The notes under the pieces: model-generated | Seen by the model: only the letters and a program-made list of their open reading frames with translations | Databases searched by the model: none | Told to the model about the DNA's origin: nothing | Assembly: GCA_023260255.1 (NCBI GenBank) | Contig: JALQVV010000002.1 | Coordinates: forward strand, 1 to 34,986 | Direction: 5' to 3' | DNA: 34,986 nt | Origin: Candidatus Saccharimonadia bacterium | GTDB lineage: Bacteria; Patescibacteriota; Saccharimonadia; Saccharimonadales; Saccharimonadaceae | Shown here: positions 19,245 through 26,122 of the stretch, piece after piece | How positions within the stretch are numbered: the stretch's first letter is position 1 | Layout: each line of letters begins with the position of its first letter | Program-made: the position numbers and the translations under genes

Positions 19245-21533
19245 ATGAGGTTTTCGTTCAAAAAGAGAACAGGGGTAATAAATAAACAAAACCAGCCAAA
19301 TAGTGCCGGGTTCCTATTGCCAGTCGTTATTTTTCTGGGTATAGGCATTGGTACTGTCAGTGTTGTTGCGCTGCAGTCGGTGGCTAATAACAGTACGACA
19401 CTCAATACGCAGTATTATGATTCGGCTGCGCGAGAGGCTGCGCAAGCTGGGATTGCCTCTGCGGCACAGTGCATTAAGAGTAACGATCGGTCATGGAGTG
19501 CGGATACCGATCCAGCAACCACCCTACGCCCCGATACCGGCTGCGATGGCAACGCGGTCGGCGGTCGGTCGGCATACGTGGTCGATCCAGCAGACAATCT
19601 GCCTTATGTTAGTTACTACGAAGTGGGAAATCTGCAAGCGCCCTCTTCAAACACAGTCGTTGTGACATCAACCGGCACGGTAAAGGTAAAAGGGCCAAGC
19701 GGCACGTATGTCAGCACGACAACAAGTACGGTTCGGACATTTGCCAAATCATCAACCACACCAACCGGTTATGTCAGTAAGAATGTCACCGGTGTGAGTA
19801 CTGGACCCAGTACAGCCTGTGCGGTTGCTGAAGGCTGGGTATATTGTTGGGGAAGTAACGCCAACAAGATGGTAGGTGCAGGTAAAAATTTTGCCAATGA
19901 TAGGGCGCTCCTTCCAACCAAAGTTGCCGATAACGGAGCGACAACAACGGCCCTTCCTGGTTCCCCAAATCCTTGTGGGGGCTTCCTTCAGCCAGGGTGC
20001 GTGACGAACCCAACCCCAGCCCAACCCAAAAGTGCTTTGACGAATGCGGATGGTAGTCGCAAATATGTCATGAAAGTAAGCGTTGGCAGCACACATGTGT
20101 GCGTCATGGCAAAAGATAGTCAGAGTGCCAATGACAATACGGCAAATGCCTATTGCTGGGGCGATAATGCAAGTGGTCAGTTGGGTACGCGTAATACAAC
20201 GGATACCATGACGCCTGTTGCTGTCGACACAGCGCCGTATGTGCCAGCTGAAGTCTCAACCGGACAGTGTGGTGGCTGGTTCCAGCGCGCGTGCAATCCG
20301 GCAGCTCCTGCGAGTGCGTTGAATGGCAAAAATATCAAGGATATTAGTGCTGGCAGTGGCTTCACCTGCGCACTGACAACCGATGGCCACGTGAGTTGCT
20401 GGGGGGCAAATGATAGCGGGCAACTCGGGACGGGTGATAGCTCAACATACAACTACCCAGTGGCTGTCAATGAAGATCCCTATGTGCCAGCTGAAGTCTC
20501 AACCGGACAGTGTGGTGGCTGGTTCCAGCGGCCCTGTAACCCAGCGGTGCCTGCCAGCGCCTTGAACGGTAAGTCGGTGAAGGCGCTCGGTCGAGTAAAA
20601 GCAGCGAGGACGATGTGTGTCATTGAGACCGATGATAAACACGCCTGTTGGGGCGAAAACTGGTCGGGGCAAGCTGGGGATGGAACGAAATCAGGCAATA
20701 CAACATCAACAACCGATTGTTCAGGTGGCAACTCATCGACACCGCCAGACTCATCTTTCCCTATTACATCTGCGGCTGACGAGCTACGGCCAGTCGAAGT
20801 GCAAACAACACTCAAGTTTGACTCGATCACAACATTCGGTGGAAGTGATTGGGGCTATACCATCGCAAAAACCTCTAGTTCATCGACGAATCCAAACCGT
20901 GTGTTCTATTGGGGTGGCACGACGGATGTCTCGTCCAAGACACGGCGAGCATGTGGAAGTACCGGTGGGTCGAGTGGTCCAGGTGTCAATAAGTATGAAT
21001 GGACAGGCACTCGCACCTATACGGGACAAACAACCCCAACTGGACCCCTCTTCAATGATTCCTCTGCTGGATCTCTCAATGGTGCGACACTCAGTCTTAT
21101 ATCGGGTAATGCTATCAACGGGCTATTTTGCGCCCAGACAACAACAAATGTTTCGTACTGTACAACCAACGGCGGGCGCGCAGCCGATGGCCAGACAGGT
21201 AATGGAACTGTCGTGTCATGTTCGACGAACTGGCTTGGTGTTGAAACCTGTACGCCGTCAATCCCTTCGGGGCCGCAACCGGTCAAATTGACAGGCGCTC
21301 TAGCAGGACAACTGCCGATCACTGATATAGACACCGGGTCGAGCGGCTATACCTGTGCCGTGGCAGCAAATGCGGTCTATTGTTGGGGGGTTAATAGCAG
21401 TGGTCAGGCAGGGGTTAATAACACAACCGATCAGTTTGAACCCGCTCGCCAATACCTCGACCCACCGAGTGACTTAGGTGTACAGTCGTCTGCATCCGGT
21501 ACGACGGTATGGAGTGATCCAGTAAACTTCTAG
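19245..21533 (+). CDS. Exported protein with pilin-like/PilX-like N-terminus and RCC1-type repeats
   Basis: SAG|FLLPVVIFLGIGIGTVSVVALQSVANNSTTLN N-terminal hydrophobic helix; repeated CWG.N..GQ.G blades. Confidence 0.75.
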   Translation: MRFSFKKRTGVINKQNQPNSAGFLLPVVIFLGIGIGTVSVVALQSVANNSTTLNTQYYDSAAREAAQAGIASAAQCIKSNDRSWSADTDPATTLRPDTGCDGNAVGGRSAYVVDPADNLPYVSYYEVGNLQAPSSNTVVVTSTGTVKVKGPSGTYVSTTTSTVRTFAKSSTTPTGYVSKNVTGVSTGPSTACAVAEGWVYCWGSNANKMVGAGKNFANDRALLPTKVADNGATTTALPGSPNPCGGFLQPGCVTNPTPAQPKSALTNADGSRKYVMKVSVGSTHVCVMAKDSQSANDNTANAYCWGDNASGQLGTRNTTDTMTPVAVDTAPYVPAEVSTGQCGGWFQRACNPAAPASALNGKNIKDISAGSGFTCALTTDGHVSCWGANDSGQLGTGDSSTYNYPVAVNEDPYVPAEVSTGQCGGWFQRPCNPAVPASALNGKSVKALGRVKAARTMCVIETDDKHACWGENWSGQAGDGTKSGNTTSTTDCSGGNSSTPPDSSFPITSAADELRPVEVQTTLKFDSITTFGGSDWGYTIAKTSSSSTNPNRVFYWGGTTDVSSKTRRACGSTGGSSGPGVNKYEWTGTRTYTGQTTPTGPLFNDSSAGSLNGATLSLISGNAINGLFCAQTTTNVSYCTTNGGRAADGQTGNGTVVSCSTNWLGVETCTPSIPSGPQPVKLTGALAGQLPITDIDTGSSGYTCAVAANAVYCWGVNSSGQAGVNNTTDQFEPARQYLDPPSDLGVQSSASGTTVWSDPVNF
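20238..20287 (+). repeat. 50-bp exact direct repeat, copy 1 (within RCC1-repeat gene)
   Basis: tatgtgccagctgaagtctcaaccggacagtgtggtggctggttccagcg identical to 20481-20530. Confidence 0.95.
20481..20530 (+). repeat. 50-bp exact direct repeat, copy 2
   Basis: Identical to 20238-20287; encodes YVPAEVSTGQCGGWFQR. Confidence 0.95.
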
Positions 21534-21567
21534 TTACTTGCATAAGCATGATAAAATAACCATAAGC

Positions 21568-24180
21568 ATGGAAGATTCGTCGACGAACCCGTATATCCCG
21601 CAGGAGTCTGAGGCTATTCGGCAAAAAGTATACCAGCAACAATCGCCGCTTGGACGCGTGGTGAAATGGTCGCTGATTGCGACAATTATTGTTGCAGTGC
21701 TTGTAGGGATTGGTTTGTTTTTTGTTGTTCCACGAAGTGAAGCGGTTGATCAACAGGCTCGGGTAAAACTTGCTGACGCATTGCAGCCACCCGATCAGAC
21801 ATTAAAACGTGTTCCAGTCCAGTCAGATCTTGGATTCAAACTGAATTATGACAACCGTGTTTATAGTAGCTATGCAGAAGTAGGTGACAGCACGGCAGGG
21901 TCGGATAGTAGCGCTGCAGTCTTGTCGGGTCAAACATATGAAAACAATGATTTGCGGGTGACTCGTGCCTACAATTATGTTCGTATTCGGCCGATTGAAA
22001 GTGTTGAAGGTGCACGTGCGTTGGCGACTCAACCACCCCAACTTGAATTATTTGCAACCGTCACAGACAAAGATTTAACAACCGCTGCAACAGTTGCGGA
22101 GAATAAGGGGCTGTCCAAGCTTAGTTTGTTCGTTAAGCTTGATTCCGACAAGCGTTTGGCGAAAAAGGTGGCCGATGACAAAACAGTTGTCACAATCGAA
22201 GCCTCAAAACCTGTTTCGGCGAGTATTGGAAGTGTTGACTATCAAAAAGTGAGGTTTACGACAACGAACGATAACCACCGCGTTTCCAATGTGCAATATG
22301 ATGACTGCTACTACACAATTCAAAATGATCAGCCTTATTCCGTGTGTATCAGTAATGTCCGACCTACCAATGTCAGTGCTGCGAGTTTGGTGGAGCAGGT
22401 TTTCGATTCGATTACCTATGAGCAGCCTTCGGTTGACGCATCGGGGGCGGATAACAATACAGATACCAGCAAGAAGACCTCGTATGCGCTTCCGCTGGCA
22501 CGGCTTGCCAAGACATCAATAACCGATGAGGCATCGCAGTCAGGTAGTTCGGACAATACCCAGGACAGCAGTGAGGCACCACTTCTTACTATTACGCCAG
22601 AATACTACGCAGATGCTGCCAGTCTGAAAGCAATCGCCAAAAATCAGCCAAGTGTCGTGAGGATTGGCACGCTCTACTGTACGAATCTTGCTCTCAAATT
22701 TGAAAGCGGTGAAACAGCCACAACGCTGACCGATGCTTGTGCTGGCACGGTGGCGAGCGGTGTATTTATTTCAAAAGATGGCTATGTTGCGACGACTGGT
22801 CATGCGATTCGCGCACAGAAAAAAGCAGCGATCAACGGGTATATTAACTTTGCTCCAGATCAAGATCAGATGCTCGATCGTTTGCAGCGTATTCTCGACT
22901 ACCTGCTAAAGGCAAAGATTATTCTGCAGTCAGACGCGGACTATCTGAAAACAGGCGCTTCTATCGGCGATCAAGAAGCGCTCGCGAAAGTTGAAAACAT
23001 TGCTTCTGTCATACCGGATAATTTTATCGTGCCGGTGAACGAAAGCTACACTTACGCGATTCAGCCAACCGATAAGCCAATCGTCATCAACAGGACAGAT
23101 AGCAACAAGCCAGCGTTTGCCTACTCGGATAGTGTACTGAATGCAAAATATGTTGCATCTAATTATGATGCGGCAAAATCCATTCAGGAGGTCTTCGGGA
23201 GTCAGACGCCATCGACTGACGTCGGACTATTAAAAGTCGATGGTGATTTTCCAAATGTTTCAATAGCAGCCAATGAGGATGTCAAAGCGAATGACACGCT
23301 GAGCACTGTTGGCTATTCTGCCTACACCGATAGTTCGCTAACAATCGACAAGATCCGCAATATTCCTGTGGTTACCTCAAGTAAGGTCGAGCAAGCCTAC
23401 CAAAAAGATGGTGGTCGTTTGATTCAGACAAATATGCCAGTGCTCCCTGGGAATGATGGAGCGCCAGTCTTTTCGAGTACTGGCAGCCTGGTTGGTTTTG
23501 CCGTCTATGGCTTGTTGTATTGCCCGGATCAACAGTGTTTTGCAAACGGCACCGTTCGATCATCAGCTGAACTCGTAAAATTATTGGACGACAGTAACAT
23601 CAAACTAGATACTTCTAGTAAAGCGTCGGCAACATGGGAGGAAGGCGTTCACCAGTATTTCCGCGCCAACTATGCAACGAGTACGACCGCATTTGCTGCT
23701 GGGGGAAATGAATATCCATTCAACCGATGGGCGGAGCCACTCAGTAAATTATCGAGTAGTCTAGAAGGTTCTCAGAGCGATACATCACTATGGAATCAGC
23801 TGCAAACGATTATGATCGTCGCGCTAATTATCCTGGTTGTACTGACAATAGTACTTGCGATTGCTTACTTCCTTCACCGTCGTCGGATTAGCTATTTGCA
23901 GGTTGGTCATTATGGTGCCGCTGAACCGCAACCTACTGTTATGGGGCCATCTGCGACATCAATGCAGCCACCCACTGCGCTTCCTCCGGCTCAACCTACA
24001 CAACCTACGCAACCTTTTCAACCATCGGCCGCACCAGCTCAACCTGGACAGCCTATTCAGCCGCAAACGCCATCACTCCAGATGCCTGTTCAGTCACCGC
24101 CAAGCTCCTCCGCACAGCAATACCCGCCTGCAGCGCCCACGGCTCCTTCGACACCGCCAGAAGATCCATTCTACAAATAG
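21568..24180 (+). CDS. Membrane protein with trypsin/HtrA-like fold domain, Pro/Gln-rich C-terminal tail
   Basis: TM near N-terminus (VVKWSLIATIIVAVLVGIGLFFVV), GVFISKDGYVATTGHAI, STDVGLLKVDGDFP, LPGNDGAPVFSSTGSLVGFAVYG, second TM then P/Q-rich tail; start at MEDSSTNPYIPQ. Confidence 0.75.
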   Translation: MEDSSTNPYIPQESEAIRQKVYQQQSPLGRVVKWSLIATIIVAVLVGIGLFFVVPRSEAVDQQARVKLADALQPPDQTLKRVPVQSDLGFKLNYDNRVYSSYAEVGDSTAGSDSSAAVLSGQTYENNDLRVTRAYNYVRIRPIESVEGARALATQPPQLELFATVTDKDLTTAATVAENKGLSKLSLFVKLDSDKRLAKKVADDKTVVTIEASKPVSASIGSVDYQKVRFTTTNDNHRVSNVQYDDCYYTIQNDQPYSVCISNVRPTNVSAASLVEQVFDSITYEQPSVDASGADNNTDTSKKTSYALPLARLAKTSITDEASQSGSSDNTQDSSEAPLLTITPEYYADAASLKAIAKNQPSVVRIGTLYCTNLALKFESGETATTLTDACAGTVASGVFISKDGYVATTGHAIRAQKKAAINGYINFAPDQDQMLDRLQRILDYLLKAKIILQSDADYLKTGASIGDQEALAKVENIASVIPDNFIVPVNESYTYAIQPTDKPIVINRTDSNKPAFAYSDSVLNAKYVASNYDAAKSIQEVFGSQTPSTDVGLLKVDGDFPNVSIAANEDVKANDTLSTVGYSAYTDSSLTIDKIRNIPVVTSSKVEQAYQKDGGRLIQTNMPVLPGNDGAPVFSSTGSLVGFAVYGLLYCPDQQCFANGTVRSSAELVKLLDDSNIKLDTSSKASATWEEGVHQYFRANYATSTTAFAAGGNEYPFNRWAEPLSKLSSSLEGSQSDTSLWNQLQTIMIVALIILVVLTIVLAIAYFLHRRRISYLQVGHYGAAEPQPTVMGPSATSMQPPTALPPAQPTQPTQPFQPSAAPAQPGQPIQPQTPSLQMPVQSPPSSSAQQYPPAAPTAPSTPPEDPFYK

Positions 24181-24201
24181 CAACAAGGATAACCGTAATA
24201 C

Positions 24202-24230
24202 TTGAAAAAGTACATTAAATGTGCTACAAT
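24202..24230 (+). promoter_or_regulatory. Sigma70-type promoter TTGAAA-N17-TACAAT for DEAD-box gene
   Basis: Direct match with 17-nt spacer. Confidence 0.7.
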
Positions 24231-24340
24231 GAATATATTGCATTCGATTGAATGTCACACTCTCTTTTTTGATAGACCAGAGATAGATAACAGACACACC
24301 TTTTGACTGCAACCGAATTAACCTGACGGAAAGGCTATAC

Positions 24341-25552
24341 ATGCCCCAATTTCAAAAAAGCGGCCAGCGCTCATTTCATGCTGCGCGCCGCAACTTCCGC
24401 CCCGGCGGATCAGGGAAAGGTGCTCACCGTAGTAACGGCAAGCAAAACATTCATCCCTCAAAATTCATCAATAAAGCAACCGCCTACGAAGAAAAACCCT
24501 ACGAACCGGCACATCGGTTTGCGGACTTTCCTTTTGGTGCAGAATTGCAGTACAACATCGCCAAAAAAGGTTTTGAACTACCAAGTGCAATTCAGGATCA
24601 GGCAATTCCACTGATCGTTGAAGGTCGCGATGTCATTGGCTTGGCAAATACCGGCACCGGCAAAACAGCTGCATTCCTATTGCCAATCATTGAACGCCAG
24701 CGGGGGATTATGCTCCGCCCAAGCGTGCTAATAGTCACACCAACACGAGAATTGGCACAGCAAATCGTTGAAGAATTCAATGATTTTGCTCGTGGTCTTG
24801 ATCTCGAGGCAGCGCTTATTGTCGGTGGGGTAAATATCGACCGCCAGATTCGTAGTTTGCGTCGTCGCCCGCACTTTATTGTGGGGACGCCAGGTCGTCT
24901 GAAAGATTTGATCGAGCGTCGTGAACTACAGATGAAAAACATGACGACACTTGTGCTGGATGAGGCTGATCGTATGCTAGACATGGGCTTTCTGCCCGAT
25001 ATTAAGCGTATTGTTGGCGGTATGCCACGTGAGCGCCAGACACTGTTTTTCAGTGCAACCATGACGCCTGACATCAAAGCTTTGACTGCGCAATTTCTGC
25101 ATGATCCTGCAACAGTACAAGTGCGTACTGGTGAGACAAGCGAACATGTTGAACAAGATGTGATCGAAGCTCGCGACAAAGCACATAAAATCGAATTGCT
25201 TCAAGATCTGTTGCAGCGCGACGGATACACCAAAGTCTTAGTGTTTGGCGATACGAAATATGGCGTACAACGCCTGAGTGATTTGCTGCATAAGAGTGGC
25301 ATTCCATCGGTGGCAATTCATGGCAACAAAAACCAATCTCAACGTCAAAAGGCCCTGCAGCAGTTTAAAGATGAGAGAGTCCGCGTATTGGTGGCAACAG
25401 ATGTTGCGGCACGTGGTCTCGACATCCCAAATGTGACGCACGTCATCAATTTTGACACACCGAAGACCTACGAGGATTATGTACACCGCATTGGCCGTAC
25501 CGGTCGTGGTGGTGCAAGTGGGCGTGCGCATACATTTATCGACGCGCGCTAA
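24341..25552 (+). CDS. DEAD-box ATP-dependent RNA helicase
   Basis: ANTGTGKTAAFLLPII, VLDEADRMLDMGF, FSATMTPD, HRIGRTGRGG. Confidence 0.95.
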   Translation: MPQFQKSGQRSFHAARRNFRPGGSGKGAHRSNGKQNIHPSKFINKATAYEEKPYEPAHRFADFPFGAELQYNIAKKGFELPSAIQDQAIPLIVEGRDVIGLANTGTGKTAAFLLPIIERQRGIMLRPSVLIVTPTRELAQQIVEEFNDFARGLDLEAALIVGGVNIDRQIRSLRRRPHFIVGTPGRLKDLIERRELQMKNMTTLVLDEADRMLDMGFLPDIKRIVGGMPRERQTLFFSATMTPDIKALTAQFLHDPATVQVRTGETSEHVEQDVIEARDKAHKIELLQDLLQRDGYTKVLVFGDTKYGVQRLSDLLHKSGIPSVAIHGNKNQSQRQKALQQFKDERVRVLVATDVAARGLDIPNVTHVINFDTPKTYEDYVHRIGRTGRGGASGRAHTFIDAR

Positions 25553-25589
25553 CTAAGCGTATATTTGGTGTTTTGGTTTTGGGTTATGG

Positions 25590-25618
25590 TTGCGCGGTGA
25601 GGATCGTTCTTGTATTAT
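25590..25618 (+). promoter_or_regulatory. Candidate promoter TTGCGC-N17-TATTAT for the ncRNA
   Basis: -35/-10-like hexamers with 17-nt spacer; an alternative -10 TATATT is at 25560-25565. Confidence 0.35.
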
Positions 25619-26111
25619 TACCCCGACAGCCGTGGAAAGAAATGTTGTACCCGCTCTGGTGAGTATGAGATCAGAGCTACATGTTAGCAGCAGGGCCAGT
25701 CGGACCCACGCACTCGGTCTCGTTCGATGTCGCGCACGTGCGCGCATGGCCGAGCGATCGGATCCATTACCATCCGGCAGTGAACTGTCAGTGACGCTGG
25801 CACGACGACCGGAGGGATCCATCAGCGGGCCCGACCCTCTTGTATCCTGCGGTCCCTGCGGGGGCACGTCGGACGACGGCATGCGCCGTGGCGAGAGGGC
25901 ATGGCACGTCTGATCGCGCTACAGAACCGGACTCGGAGTCTGTGCCCTGGGCGAGCGAAAGCACAGGACGGCGCGATCGCATCGCTCCTTTGCGAAGCCT
26001 GCCGCTATCATGGAACGACGGTACCCCGAGCACCCACGTGGTGGGCTGCCACAAACTTTTTCCACCTCGGGTGTACTGCCATAACCCGGTTCTCGCATAG
26101 CGGGAACCGGG
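25619..26111 (+). ncRNA. Putative large structured ncRNA associated with the downstream reverse transcriptase (msr/msd-like)
   Basis: About 64% GC over 25681-26100 (269/420 by hand count) versus about 45% in a sampled RT line; series of inverted repeats (25653-25677, 25713-25754, 25760-25820, 25835-25899, 25912-25978, 26019-26078, 26085-26111); no conserved protein family recognised. Confidence 0.7.
26085..26111 (+). repeat. 12-bp near-perfect hairpin (one G-U pair) with 3-nt loop just upstream of RT start
   Basis: CCCGGTTCTCGC-ATA-GCGGGAACCGGG. Confidence 0.9.
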
Positions 26112-26122
26112 CAACTTACTAT

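Noticed and set aside
20617-21291. 224-aa alternate-frame ORF within the RCC1 gene
   Set aside because: Overlaps a clear repeat-protein frame; composition is that of a frame-shifted repeat.
24598-25179. 193-aa antisense ORF inside the DEAD-box gene
   Set aside because: Shadow ORF opposite a strongly conserved gene; Ser/Arg-rich with no family features.
25590-25913. 107-aa + strand ORF and overlapping antisense ORFs in the ncRNA block
   Set aside because: Low-complexity R/S/P-rich translations in mutually overlapping frames, typical of high-GC noncoding DNA; kept only as a low-interest DRT2-like hypothesis.
25901-26122. N-terminal 74 codons of the six-frame RT ORF (MARLIALQNRTRSL...)
   Set aside because: Lies within the strongly structured GC-rich block, with no conserved motif; the RT homology plausibly starts at MKSNRNYIPRKK (26123).
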